From contig OZ234502.1 in assembly GCA_965153455.1 (NCBI GenBank), forward strand, positions 6,665,495-6,729,494: 64,000 nucleotides of DNA, written 5' to 3'. The DNA comes from Sphagnum compactum (lineage: Eukaryota > Bryophyta > Sphagnopsida > Sphagnales). Shown here in pieces: positions 1 through 12,600 of the stretch; the first letter of the stretch is position 1; each line of letters opens with the position of its first letter. A program made the position numbers and the translations under genes. Below the pieces are notes generated by a model. It did no database searches and had not been told where the DNA came from. It worked only from the letters and a program-made list of their open reading frames with translations.

Positions 1-1536
1 CTGCTGCTTCTTCCCTATCAGGGTTTCAAACACATTTTGCTCTCTCATGTTATTTGTGCCCACATCATTGCAATCAATGCCCAAGTGAGGATTTTGTTCC
101 TTGTATTGCTGGGCTTTGACCGCTGTTAATGTATTGATGGGCTGCAGTCCACTATTCTCTGCCAAAGCCATGGGAACCATGTCCAGCGCATCTGCAAAGG
201 CTCGCATTGCATACTGCTCCACCCCGGGAATCTTGTCAGCAGCTGCCTCTACAGCCATAGAGCAAGAAATCTCTGCAGACCCACCTCCATAGACGATAGA
301 ATTATCCCGGATCAAGTTGCGCGCCACACATAACGCATCATGTAGACTCCGCTTTGTCTCCTCAATCATCATCTTGTTTCCGCCGCGAATGAAAATGGTA
401 ACCGCTCTGGAATTTGCACACTGCTCAATGTAGAGCATCCGATCCTTTGTTGTTCCGAAGGCTTTCTCCCTCACTAAACCAGCCTTTCCCAGTTTGTCTG
501 GTGTAAGTTCCTGGAATCTTGGGACAATGCGACCGCCTGTTGCAATCGCAATGAGCTCGAGCTCCACTCCACCCACCCACCGCACAGCCGGCAACCCCCG
601 GTGCATGAGCAAGTGATTGGCCTCATCATCAAAGCCCCATTGACAGATGACCAGGGTTGCTCCAGCATCCTTACACTGCTTAACCATCTCATCAAAGTAG
701 GTTTTCTCTGCCTCCCGAAGAGCTTCAAACTTCTCGACCGAGTCGATGTCAACCTTATGCTTGGTCTTGGGCTTGGGAGGTTCAAACGGGCAAGTCAGAA
801 TAGCAATTTTTGCATTCTTGATCTCCTTGGGCATCTGAGGATGGCTCATATCTTTGTCGACCACAATGCCATATACAAGCTCTGTATCTTCAAGCTTCCC
901 CCCGACTTTCCCTTCCACTTTGATCAAGTCAAGATTAACGTCCTTTCGCTCAAGATCCGCTACTGCAAGAACAGCCTTCACAGCAATTTCTGCAAGCGCA
1001 CGTTTGCAACGTCCTACAATCTTGGACGAGAGAGTAGTCATGCAAGTCTGCACGAGAGGCTCAATATCAGAAGGGCTGAAATTGAATTTGTGGGCGATCT
1101 TAGAGAGGTGCTCAACTGCAAGCTTGGACGCCATCTCGTACCCTTCAGCCACACGGATGGGATGGATGCCCCGCTCTAGAAGCACTTCCGCCTGCTCCAG
1201 TAAAGCACCAGCCAACACGACCACACCCGTCGTCCCGTCACCGATTTCATAATCCTGACTTCGGGAGAGCTCCACCATCAACTTCCCGATTTGGTTCTCA
1301 ACTTCCATTTGCTCCAAGATGGTAGCACCGTCGTTAGTGATAGTGACATCGCCATCGCCGCTCTGCAGCATTTTGTCCATCCCCTTCGGCCCGAGAGACG
1401 TCCGTAAAATTCTTGCTACCGCTTTGGCCGCCATGATATTCGCCTTCTGTGCATCAAGTCCTCGAACCCGGGACTTCTGCTCTTGCTCCCGCAGGATGAT
1501 GAACGGACGCCCATACTCGTCGAACGCTAGCGCCAT
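1..1536 (-). CDS. CCT5: T-complex protein 1 subunit epsilon (CCT5), 3' end outside window
   Basis: Subunit of the cytosolic group II chaperonin TRiC/CCT, which folds actin, tubulin and other proteins using ATP. Reading leftward from the ATG at 1536-1534 gives 512 uninterrupted codons that match CCT epsilon throughout: N-terminus [12 protein letters not shown], then [16 protein letters not shown], the ATPase motif [15 protein letters not shown], and a final LIGKKQQ at base 1. The family is about 535 residues long, so roughly 25 residues lie beyond the left edge. No intron is present; from memory many plant CCT5 genes are interrupted, so a retrocopy is possible, but no damage is visible. A telo-box-like promoter element lies 170 bp upstream. 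Confidence 0.97.
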   Translation of the reverse strand, partial: MALAFDEYGRPFIILREQEQKSRVRGLDAQKANIMAAKAVARILRTSLGPKGMDKMLQSGDGDVTITNDGATILEQMEVENQIGKLMVELSRSQDYEIGDGTTGVVVLAGALLEQAEVLLERGIHPIRVAEGYEMASKLAVEHLSKIAHKFNFSPSDIEPLVQTCMTTLSSKIVGRCKRALAEIAVKAVLAVADLERKDVNLDLIKVEGKVGGKLEDTELVYGIVVDKDMSHPQMPKEIKNAKIAILTCPFEPPKPKTKHKVDIDSVEKFEALREAEKTYFDEMVKQCKDAGATLVICQWGFDDEANHLLMHRGLPAVRWVGGVELELIAIATGGRIVPRFQELTPDKLGKAGLVREKAFGTTKDRMLYIEQCANSRAVTIFIRGGNKMMIEETKRSLHDALCVARNLIRDNSIVYGGGSAEISCSMAVEAAADKIPGVEQYAMRAFADALDMVPMALAENSGLQPINTLTAVKAQQYKEQNPHLGIDCNDVGTNNMREQNVFETLIGKKQQ

Positions 1537-1703
1537 GATTACAGCTTCACAAATGGCCCTGAGACACGCCCTCTCCCCTTCACCTGCAACGGCAACATCC
1601 ACAACAACGCACCCAAGAAACACGATTCTTGGCAGAGAGTGTCAAGAACAAAGCTCGAAAGATCCCGCCACCAAGAACGAGAAACGAATAGCGCGACGGC
1701 GAG

Positions 1704-1725
1704 GATTAGGGTTAGGTTTAGGGTT
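1704..1725 (-). promoter_or_regulatory. Telo-box-like element upstream of CCT5
   Basis: On the minus strand the sequence reads as three AACCCTAA-type units in a row, about 170 bp upstream of the CCT5 ATG. Such telo-boxes are common in promoters or 5' leaders of plant housekeeping and translation genes. The tract is too short to be a true interstitial telomere array. Function is inferred from motif and position only. Confidence 0.5.
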
Positions 1726-1739
1726 ATATCCGTTTACTC

Positions 1740-3215
1740 ACAGTCGCTTTTTGTTGTTCAATGTGAATGTGGATTTCATGTTTTGGGGGTCAAATGGTTT
1801 TTTCCGTGTGAATGGGTGTTGACGTTTTGGCGCAAATACGGTTTCGTGTATGAATGTGCTTTCCATGTTCTGTCGCACTAATGGTTTTCCAGTGTGAATG
1901 TGGATTCGGTCAGTGGTGTTTTTAGGATTTTCTCGTTCGTGGCTAAAGTGGCGATCATCCATACGAACATTTAGCGAAAGTGGCGATTGTCACTAGAAAG
2001 ATTTAGTCAAATCTTGCTATAAACCAGAAATAAAGTACAAATATTTAGTCATCCTTAAAATTTTTGGCTACACACTAAGAATAAAGATACAAATATGGCG
2101 ATATTTACTCTTATTTTTCTCACTTTTGGCGACTAACACCTCCAGAATCACTTCCTTTTGAAAATCTAATTTTTAATTTCGCTTATATTGACGCCAATTT
2201 CTCTTCTAAAAAAAGAGGTTGGTTTGCATGTTTTGCTCATACGGTTTTCCCGTGTGAATGCGATTTCCATATTTTGACGCACTAATGGTTTTCCGGTGTG
2301 AATGCGGTTTCCATCCGTGGTTTTTTTCGGAATTTTCCTTTGTGGCCAAATGGCGATCATCCATAGGAAGATGTAGAAAAACTGGCTATCATCGGTAGGA
2401 AATTTAGTAAAATCTGGCTAAAAACCAGAAAGAAAGTACAAATGTTTAATCATCCTTCTATATTTTTGGCCACACACTGAAAACCAAATATATAAATATG
2501 GTTATTTCTACTCCTTTTTTTCTCACTGCCGGCAAGTGAAAACCTCCGAAAAAACACTTCTTTTTCAAAATTTTAATTTGTATTCTCACTTTTTGGCAAA
2601 ACTTCTGTAGTGAAAAAGAACACTGCTTTCCATGTTTTGTTGAACATATGGCATTGTAGTGTGAATGCGCTTTCCATGATTTGGCACACTAATGGTTTTC
2701 CAGTGTGAATGAGCTTTCCATATTTTTGGCACACTAATGGTTTTCCAGTGAGAATGCGCTTTCCATGTTTTGGAAAACTAAAAGTTTTCCAGAAGTGTGA
2801 ATGTGCTTTCGACATTTTGGCACACTAATGGTTTTCCAGTGTGAATATGCTTTCAACATTTTGGCACACTAATGGTTTTCCAGTGTGAATGTGCTTTCGA
2901 CATTTTGGCACACTAATGGTTTTCCAGTGTGAACGGGCTTTCAACATTTTGGCACACTATTGGTTTCCCAGTGTGAATGTGCTTTCGACGTTTTGGCACA
3001 CTAATGGTTTTCCAGTGTGAATGAATCTGCATGTTTTGGCACACCAATTGTTTTGGGGCGTGAATTCCATTTCCATATTTTGGTGCGCTAATAGTTTTCC
3101 CGTGTGAATGCACTTTCCATGTTTTGGCCTACTAAAGGATTCCTGGTGTGAACCTGGTTTCCATGTTTTGGCAAACAAATAGTTTTGCTGGTGTGAATGA
3201 ATTTCCATCCATGTT
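1740..3215. repeat. 44-bp minisatellite with larger duplicated blocks
   Basis: From about 2613 to 3215 a unit of 43-46 bp recurs about 13 times. Its core is GGCACACTAATGGTTTTCC followed by AGTGTGAATG and a variable CTTTCC/GACATTTT tail. Core starts at 2683, 2728, 2819, 2863, 2907, 2951, 2995 and 3038 show the 44-bp period. Shorter runs of the same unit occur near 1745-1905 and 2220-2312. Each short run is followed by a related roughly 250-bp AT-rich block (about 1915-2150 and 2310-2560), so a larger block of about 430 bp was also duplicated. Small ORFs here are translations of the repeat. Confidence 0.88.
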
Positions 3216-5553
3216 TGGGCTCAAAATTTTCCATTTTTTTTTTGGAATTCTATTATTTTGTTCCATGACCCTATAACTATCTTCCCTATTTGGTCTTATA
3301 TAACAATGTAGGATGGTTTCTCTTTTAAAGTAATTAGTGGGCCTTTGTGTGATTTGCCCAAATGGAATCATCTTCAAGTCTCTAAGGTATTTAACGGTTG
3401 AAAAAAACCTCTTCACAACTTTAAAAAATAATTATTTTTCATGTAAAAATCTTATTGGTTCAAGTGTAAATTCAAATGTTATCGGCCCAATTGTTAAGGT
3501 TCGAAATATGAAAATGTAATCAAAAAATAATTATTTTTCATGTGAAAATCTTATTGGTTCAAGTGTAAATTCAAATGTTATCGGCCCAATTGTTAAGGTT
3601 TGAAATATGAAAACGTGATCAAAAGCAGCAATATGATGAAGAGGCATTGATTGGTTGAAATGGTTGAAATGTTATTTGGTTTAAATGTGAACAAGATCCC
3701 ATATTAGTTCAAGTGTGAATAAAACCACAATATTTTTCAAAACTTGGCTAATATCTTTGTGGTTAGATGGTTCAAATTTTAATATTGTGTAGTTAGATAG
3801 GGCTAAGGTTCTAATGTGGCTATTTTCAAGTGTTGTTATAACATTTGACTAAATTTTTGATAATTTTGGCATACAATGCTGATTTTTTTTAAATGGAAAA
3901 ACTAAAAATAATTTCATTTAGGAGAATATAAATATACGACATACCACCTTTCCAATTTAAATTGAAAAAAGATGATTTTAGTTTGTTGTAACTTCTTAGG
4001 CTTGAATTTGTGTTCATTTTTTTAAAAATATTACTTGTAAAAGTAGCATAATAATAATAATAATATATTGACATAAAGGCATGAACTTCTTGTTATTCTT
4101 AGTCATTCACATTGGTTCTTTTGGTGAAGTTCAAAATTAAGTTCTTGGTTTCAATGTTTAAACTAATGTTGTACAGGTATTTAAATGTTAAAATCGATAG
4201 TTCTAAATCCGGGTATCAAGAACTTGACCTAATTGGATTTAAATATTAGGAATTCAATGCAGATTTTTACTTGTGAACAATCACAATAAAACTTGGGTAA
4301 AACCTATAACTTTCTACATGCATATTTTCGGTGGAAGAAAATTTCAAAAACCTTCCTAGTTCCAATGTCGTAGATGAATACATTAGGGATTAGGGTTTCT
4401 CCCATCACTTTGAATAAAAAATCATCTTAAAGAATGATCATAGGATGCTAAGACTTTGAATTATAGATCAAACATTTTATATCATTTTTTGGTTACAAAC
4501 ACACCTTGCATTATGCACATATGTAATATATATATAAAATTTGTGACAATGTGTGATGCATAAGAAAGTTAAACGACAAAATCCATGTCAATTGAATCAA
4601 ATGAGAACTTTTGAAATCATAACCCTAAATCCTAACCATACCTAGAATTACATTCACTTCAACAACCTTAAACCATATACTCAATAATCGCCATGAGTTG
4701 GGGAAATAAATTAAACCATACCTGCACGTTCTAAAATATTTTTAAAAAAAATTCAAAACCTTACTTGAAAAGGCAACCAAAGTTATTGAAAACATAATAC
4801 CAAGATTGTATGTTCTTTTAAAAATCAATACTCACACAACACTAATTTTAACCAATGTTGCTTAGGGCTTGATATTTATTGGGATCATTGGGCTCAAGTA
4901 TATGGATTTCTTTATTAAAAAAAAACCCTCAATCTCCGGTCTAGTTTATATATGTATATATACTAAGGTTATGGGTTCGAGTCAATTTTTATTGACCAAC
5001 ATTTCTAAGTTTGACAAGTCTAATTTTTACAAAAACCTTCAATTTGAGTTTTAGGATGGGTCCAATTTCAACTTGTTAATTAATTGGAAATGCATATATA
5101 AATGTTCCATCCCATAATGAGTCACTTGTTCATGAATTAAATTCACTTAACATTTCCTATTTAATTGTTGATTGTTTGCACTTGCCATACAAGGGGTAGA
5201 GTCCTTATGTAATGAGCCAACTTGTTCATGAATTCAAAATTCAAGAAGAAAAAATAATCACACCCCATGTAAGCAACCATCTCATTTAATTTTTCTCGAC
5301 CTTTTTTGTTTTACACTAACTTAGTGGATTTGAAAATCAACCCAACTTTATGTTTTAGACCAATAAGAACCTTCCATTTCAAATTGGCCCAACTCAAATT
5401 GGACCCTAGTGTAAATTAACAAGCTTAAACAAAATGAAGAAATCATTTAGTTACCCTACTATGTAATATCTTTAAGTAAATATTTCAATATTACCCTAGA
5501 TTATCGTAAGAAGTATTTATTTATCTATTCAACACATCAATCTTTTCGTTACT
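3216..5553. other. AT-rich intergenic DNA with a 99-bp tandem duplication
   Basis: No gene is visible. A 99-bp unit is duplicated head to tail at 3423-3521 and 3522-3620 with only a few differences. The rest is AT-rich unique-looking sequence with simple ATA/TA tracts. Confidence 0.7.
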
Positions 5554-5558
5554 ATTAC

Positions 5559-6379
5559 TGTCGCAACCCCACTTTGTCCAAGTGTGGGGGTGAAGCCCAA
5601 CACTTGGAAAAGTTGGAGGTTTGGAGTCCTCCGGGACTCCCGAATGTTTAGAGCTCGACAGCAAGGGGCAAAACACCTCGCATTGGGGTGTTCTTGGTGT
5701 CATTGGAAAGGTCTTGAAACTTAGATATCGAAAATGGCCTCGCATTGGCCATTTGGACATCTGCAGCCCAAGTTATGGGCAAAAGAAGGGCCGGGAGTCA
5801 AACTGGCAGTTTGACTCCCGACCACTAAAAGTCGGGAATCGACCCTTTTCCGACGTCGCCTCAGGGAGTGCGACATGGCGTTGGAAAGATCTCGACGAGG
5901 GCTACAACTTTGGTTTAGACCTCGTTGCGATCGGACTTCATAATCGAGAGTTATGACCGTTCAAAGTCCCGGGAGTCTCGCCGGGACAGTTTCGGGACTC
6001 CATTTCGGGAGTCCCAACAAAATGTGCCATTTGGATGTAGCCTCCGTGGTGAGCTGCAGAGATAACTATAAGGGGGAAGGTGGTGGCTTCCCCCAAGTCC
6101 GGGCCGTGGTGAGTCAAGTAGTCCAAAGTGCCCGTGGCTTGTCCCAACACCCAAGGGTGTTCCCGAATGTGAACTAACCCATTTGTGGTTGGTTTTGGAT
6201 GCAGATTCGTGCTTGATCTACTAGTCCATCTTCCTAGTCTAATCCCGAGGCTTCCAACTCGACCCTCTACCCCTTTCTAGAGTTGGAAGTCGGGAGCGTG
6301 CCCCTTTGGTCCCCACTTTCCGCAACTTCACATTGGTGAACCCTCAAGTGGGTTCACCCCGGGACCAAGGAGCGCGTCA
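5559..6379. mobile_element. Solo LTR of an LTR retrotransposon, with 5-bp target duplication
   Basis: The 821-bp block begins TGTCGCAACC and ends GCGCGTCA, with TG...CA ends and an imperfect terminal inverted repeat (TGTCGC against TGACGC). It is flanked on both sides by ATTAC (5554-5558 and 6380-6384), the expected 5-bp target-site duplication. It is clearly GC-richer than its surroundings. No gag or pol sequence adjoins it, so it is best read as a solo LTR left by recombination between two LTRs. The superfamily cannot be decided from the LTR alone. Confidence 0.85.
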
Positions 6380-6384
6380 ATTAC

Positions 6385-8540
6385 CTTATCCCATGGTGTG
6401 CAATCTCTAACATTCAAAGCCTCCAACCTTCAAAATAAAAAACCTATAAATTATGAACCCTAACCCTTATTTAAATTTAAGACCTTAGCCCCTATTTAAA
6501 TATATGAATATGACCTTATAAAAAAAACCCTTAAAACCCATAAGGTCTAATTATATTATAGGTCTAGCTCCATCTTATCACAAATTCAGCATTTCATGAC
6601 TTAGCAATGAAAATTTTGTAAAATTTGTTCATTCATAATTTGCACATTTCACACACTAATATCGTGCATTGAAAACACATTTGACACACGATTTATAGGA
6701 AGACACGAAAGGTGTGTGACATTCATAGATTTGTACTTCATTCATCAACACATTTATCTATGTGTCAAACATGTTTTCAACTCATGGTATTCATGTGAAA
6801 AAATTATGAACCTATAAATAAACAAACTTCGCATAATTTTCATTATGAATTCATCACATGTTAAATTTGTGATGCTCAACCCGCTAGGTCTAGTTTGAAT
6901 ATGAAGATGAATCCAAGTCCATGTAGACCCATTGGGTTTGGTTCTAAAATGGTTCCATGTTCATGTAGACCCACCAAGTTTAGTTTTTGACATGAACTTA
7001 GTTAGAAACTAGAAATTAGCCAACACTGTTTAAATTTCCCTTATCATGTAAAGCACGGGCATAATTTTTTCAATGCATATGGAGGGTATATTATTAAGCA
7101 AAATCTATTTTTGGCAAATTATAAAACATATCAGAAAATGAAACACCCATTCCAATTGGTGTTTCATTTTTCAAAATGTCCCCACCTTTTTCTCATTTCT
7201 AAAAACATCCATCATGTATCATGAAAAACAAATGAAAAGAAATGTTGTTGGTGTTTTATGCATGGTAATGGCCTTGGAATTTGGTGTTCCCAAAATAAAG
7301 ACTTGTTTACTTCACTTCAAGCATGTACTTATTTTGGGAATGTCATGCTCTTCTCATGTGTTACCCTACAGCTATCAATTTATTTAATATATTTACTTTT
7401 GAACTTTTGTTTAATTGAATGACAACAACATCTAGGAGGCCTAACTTCATTTTCAACCCCAACTCCATTGAATCACAAAAATACAATTTTCAAGTATTTA
7501 TTATAAGTTAAATGGATTAATATTTTCCTGCAACTAAAAAATTTGCCAATAGATAATTGGTGGGTACTTATTCATTTTTGTTTTAATTAGATGTGGTTGC
7601 CTTTGAAGTTCAACTTCAATTTTGGCTCATTGTAACAAGTCATTTTGATTCGTCCATTATAGAAACCAGAAACTTTGGAGGTTCCCCAAAATAAAAGTTT
7701 CTATTGGAAGATAGAGGATCTCTCCTTTGCCCCTCCTATATGTGTGAAAAGAGGACAATTTTGAGCAAAACAAATGAAATAAAAGTGTGGTGTTATTGGG
7801 AACATCTTGGGGAATACATTGAAAAGTTAGGAAATGTTTCAAGACTACAACAAATCATGTCCTTTGAACTGGACACAAAAATGTCTATTATTTTTTCAAC
7901 TACATTTACAACTATTTAGTCATAACAATCATTAAATAATGGCAAAAGACATAAACATGCCACACATGGCATCATGGTTTTGCAATTGTAATCAATATGA
8001 TAACTAGTTGGTTTTTTTAATAAATTATCATATTATTTTTCAGTTTTTGTTTATTAGTTAGTTAGTTGCAAAAACCATCCACCTTTGTGACTAATAACGA
8101 CTCAATCTCCCATGATGATGACATGGCATGTTATATGCCAACAAGATGATGTGGTCCTATTTGTCAACATCATGGTTCATGTCATCGATTTGATGAATTA
8201 ATCTCATTTATTAGCTAGTTGAAATTATTGTTGTCCTTTGCGATTAATAACAACTCAATCTTTCATGTGATGATGACATGCCATACCATTTGGCAACAAG
8301 GAATCACAAATTTTCATGAGAATCCATAAATTTTTGTGACACCATAAATTTTTGTTTGTTTTGAATTTATGACACCAATATTTGTCATGGCATGCCATAA
8401 TTTTTTGTATGTCATGAGGTTTTTGAAGTCATGAATTCACATGCATGTGTATGTGTACTAAACAATATATTATTAACTTTTAATTATGATTACAATATTA
8501 ATAGTCATTTTGAAAAAGGTGACACATAATTCCTTAACTT
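6385..8540. other. AT-rich intergenic DNA
   Basis: No coding region or recognisable element was seen. The stretch is AT-rich with scattered short direct repeats; for example, two diverged stretches on CAACTCAATCT...CATG(T)GATGATGACATG near 8098 and 8250 look like an old local duplication. Confidence 0.55.
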
Positions 8541-9410
8541 TTTAACTACTTAACACACTAGCTTAGGTTAACATACTTATTAAATTGACCTATATATGTA
8601 GGCTACTTAATTAAAACCTACTTTGTAATATAGGTTACTTTATAAGTTATTTTACTAAACATAAATTTTTTTTTACATTTAGTATGTTTAAATATACCTA
8701 TAATAGATTACTTTATTAAAAAGTTAACCTAGGTATGTTTGCCTAGGTTCCTAGCTTTAGGTTTTTTGCCAAGTCAACCTAGGTAGCCTCATTACAAAAT
8801 ATTTTATCAAGTTTATAACCACTTCAAGTTTGTGCGATTAGATGCAACTATAATGCGACTAAATGCGATTAAATGCAACATAATTATCGTAGGTTAAATT
8901 TTTTTTAGCCTAAGAATGCTTAAGTTAACTTAGGCTAGGTTAGTGAGTAGTATAGGTGACAAACTAGTTCATCTTAAGTCAACCTAGGGAGGTCTAGGTT
9001 TAGGCTAGGTTGGTAGGTAGTAGGTAGGTTGACTTAGGTCAACCTAGGGTGGCCAAGGTTAATTCAAGGCTAAAAATTTTGAACTCTATAAGTTTGTGTT
9101 AAATATAAATAGTATAAAAAATGTTTAATAATGCAATGGATGAGGACTTGAAACCCAAAGTGAAGGTGAAAGGTTCAAACTTGCACTTTTGTAACCTATG
9201 ATACCTAGGCCACTTAGCTTAAGTTAGGTAGCTTAATATAAGTTTCTTGGGTTAGGAATCCAATGTTTGTCTTTAATCTAGGCCACTTTAGCCTAAGTTA
9301 TCTAACGCAGGTGGTTAGCCTAGTTAGGTTCAATTAAGTTGACTTTTGCTTAGGCAAATTAAGTTAGGTTACCTCACCTAACTATGTTAAATTAGGTCGA
9401 TTTTTGGTCA
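8540..9410. repeat. Degenerate CCTAGG/TTAGGTTA-rich tract
   Basis: Over about 850 bp the words AACCTAGG, TTAGGCTAGGTT, GTAGGTAGG and GTTAACCTAGG keep recurring in both orientations, giving a cryptically simple sequence built on the palindromic core CCTAGG. No fixed period is apparent by eye. No coding potential was seen. Confidence 0.6.
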
Positions 9411-9555
9411 TGTGCAATGACTCATAATGTATTTATAGATTTTTTACACATGTCATCCATCCATTAAGGTGTTTTTTGTTACATTTAGTTGAATAAGTAG
9501 GACTATATATTTACCTAACAGAAGATCAATAACATACCAAGCACCCCACGTGTAG

Positions 9556-9661
9556 TTTGGGGCAGTAGTACGTTCGAAGGGTTGGGTTGTTCGCCCATTA
9601 AAGCGGTATGTGAGCTGGGTTCAGAACATCATCAAACAAATTGGTTCATATCCCGTGTGGG
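9556..9661 (+). pseudogene. Nuclear fragment of plastid 23S rRNA gene (NUPT)
   Basis: The block includes TGTTCGCCCATTAAAGCGGT and GTGAGCTGGGTTCAGAAC and ends CATATCCCGTGTGGG. This is domain V of large-subunit rRNA, near the peptidyl-transferase helices. The CCCATTAAAGCGGT variant fits plastid rather than plant mitochondrial rRNA as recalled. Differences from the expected sequence are mainly C-to-T and G-to-A changes, as in methylated, decaying organelle DNA inserted in the nucleus. The preceding 15-20 bases may also be homologous. Only about 105 bp is clear, far short of a working rRNA gene. Confidence 0.78.
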
Positions 9662-9664
9662 AAT

Positions 9665-12600
9665 AAATGACTAAGTTGAGATGACTTGCACTTTACATGT
9701 CATACCAAGGTTAATGATGACATGGAATTGCATTATAATAAAAAAATAAATAATCATAATCGTTAAAATGGTTGGGCTTTACAACTGAATGTCCTTTGTG
9801 ACTAAATAGGTGAAACAACATGGGTTTAATAACTCACTAATTACTACTTGCATATGTCCTTGACTAATATGTAATTATAAAGGTTGGTCGCACAACCCAA
9901 AATGTGTTGTTGTAAATGTTGTTATCAATGACAAATATTGTTAAGATAAATCATATAAAAATTTATTCCAATTATATATGTAATAAATGTATGTTGAAAC
10001 TAAAGGTAGATTATGTAATTTTTTTTGTGGCAATAATACACAAGCTTTATATTGTTCTTCACATGAGAAGTTTTGTGGGATTTCTATAGTTAGCCTACTT
10101 CTAGGCACTATATTTACCCTTTATTTAGGCTAACATCCGTGAAACCCTATGATAAAACCATACAACTTCACATAGGGCATCACATTGATGCCTGGATAGA
10201 GCTCATTAGGGGGGGTATTTAGCGGCTTCCCTTAATGGGTTAGAATGATGAAATGCCAAATTTTTTTAGAGTTGTTTTCTAAACATTATATATATGTCCC
10301 CAAACTTAACCAGGGTTTCCAAGTCCAAATTTGAGTTAAATTTCCTGGGTTAAATTTAGGCCACTTGGAGGAGGCCCCACTTAAGGAAGGTGAAGGTGGC
10401 CAGGTTTTAAGTGGCCAAAAAACAAACATTCCACCTTCCAAGTGTGAATTCCATCTTCTTTCACAGACTTGAACTGAAATTGTAATTGTGATGGCAAATT
10501 TCTGTCCAGAAAATGGATGAGTGGACCCAATGACATCCAGCTCTGTGCACCCTGACTGGGAATCTCCATCAAATCTCTGCCCGCTAAACGACACAGTTCC
10601 TTTCTGTGACCTGCCCGGGCGTCGTTGATTGGGTGCATTCCCCCAAGAAAATCTCATCCAAATGGAATGGATGGCTGTTATTTAGCCTCAGATAGCTAAC
10701 ACTGACACATATGAGCATCTTCAAAAGGGCCACTGTCAGTTAGGAATCTCAGTCCTTTTTATTTTTGGGGGGGCGAATTTGACCTGAAAAATATGATTTC
10801 GATCTATTAAAAGGATTTTTCCATGAAAAAAAAGGGCTCAAATTCGCCAGATTCTGAATTTTTTTTTTCCCCAGATCGCCAGATTTTTATGATAAATTCC
10901 AGTAGGTAGCCAAGAATATAGAAGGATCCCTTTCTTTTTGTCTCCTTTCATATTTAGTCTGTAGCCAAATCTGGCTAAATCATCTTATGGATGATCACCA
11001 CTTCAGATACATCACAAAATTGAAAAAAAAAAAAAAAGAAAAAAAGAAAGAAAGAAAGAAAAACCCACCCTGGTTAGGATCCAAATTTTGAATTAACATG
11101 TTGATTTAAAAAATTTCAAAATTAGTGAATTGGAGAGAAAATCAACATTTCCTAATCTTGATATTTTCTAATTCTCCAAGTTTGGGAATATATTTTTTGA
11201 CAATATGTATGGACAATATGTATGGTAGTTTGTTTGTTTTTGTTTTGGCACCTTGAGATCTCCCAATTGGCGAGTTCATTGGAAAGCCCTATATGAGTAA
11301 GGTTGCACCCATGTGATTTTGTAATGTTCCGAGTTCCCATCTACAACACAAAAAAATATCGAATATTGAGTATTTTATAACTGAAATTTTAATAAATTTC
11401 AAATTGTAAAATTTTAGGGAAAATTGGGATGTGCTCTTGATACCATTGGAAAGCCCTTAATGGATGAAAGTGGTTCATAAATTTCAAATCCTTATTGTGG
11501 AAGTTACTGAATTTAAAGTACTTTGATTTGTGTTGTTGGTGAAACAACAAGAATCATCATGTGCATTCCAAAACCAATGTTAGCTTTGTCAAATGTCCTC
11601 ATCACCTTTATAATTCCATCAAAGGTATGGGATGTAATGACATACTTCTTCTTTTTTTGAAGTAGAATAGTAAACCCAACTTGACAAGTTGTTGGCACCC
11701 CCAAGTTAAGCTCATTGGCAAACAACCATGGAGAGTTTCACATGAACACCATTGGGTTAGAACCCCAAAACCTTTGGGTGTCCCAAGGTCCCAAAAGGGC
11801 TTTGTACATATTCTTTTGACATTTGTTTGTGTGATGGAAACAAATTTACTGGTTTGAATTTGTGAAACAACAATTAATCATCATATGCATGAAACAATCT
11901 TCTCAAACTAATGTAGGTCCATTGAATGTACTCATCAAAGGTTCATGGGATGTAGTCCATCTGAAGGTTGGAATATGTTTATGTTAATTGCTTGAATAAA
12001 TTGAAGTTAGTCCAAAAAGAAACCCAAGTCTTTGTGTTTAATTTACACTCAATATGCATGTCATAGCTTGAACAATGTCGGTTGCTAGCCCCTGAGAATA
12101 TGTCTTTCCACATGAATTGCATTTGAAATTACACATGTTCAATGATTTCATATTTTGTGGGTGGATGAAGTTCATAATGGAGCAATTCCCATATATCATC
12201 ATGTCATCTTCCTCTTAGTTTTGGTGTTACATTGCCAATGAGTTTGAAGCCATCAATTGCAGTTGCCATGGCCCAATTCCTTGGCAAATCCTTGCTTTGG
12301 CAAGTCTTTGCTTTGACAAGTGGTTTGCCATTCATTGTCTAATGAGGTCTTCTTTTCATGTAATAGTTTGTTTGGTTCTTATTGTAAATGATCCTACCAC
12401 TACTTGAGAAGTGTAAAATAACCTTGTACCCAATAGCCATTTTATTGTATTTATTTTGGGTGTAGAGTTGAAATGCCCAACACAATTGAAGAAACAACGT
12501 TTTGCAAGAGTTTAAAATCAATGGAAGATACGACTTTGGACATATTATTTTAAAACAATTTTGAAAAATAAAATTACTGGCACAATTTGTTGTTTCAAGA

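Noticed and set aside
1704-1725. Interstitial telomere
   Set aside because: Only about three TTTAGGG-like units, placed in a gene promoter; a telo-box is the simpler reading.
2613-3215. Regular repeats considered as a CRISPR array
   Set aside because: The whole 44-bp unit repeats without unique spacers, and the DNA is plant nuclear; it is a minisatellite.
10286-10657. 123-codon minus-strand frame in balanced-composition DNA
   Set aside because: No family resemblance, no neighbouring exons and no clear regulatory context.
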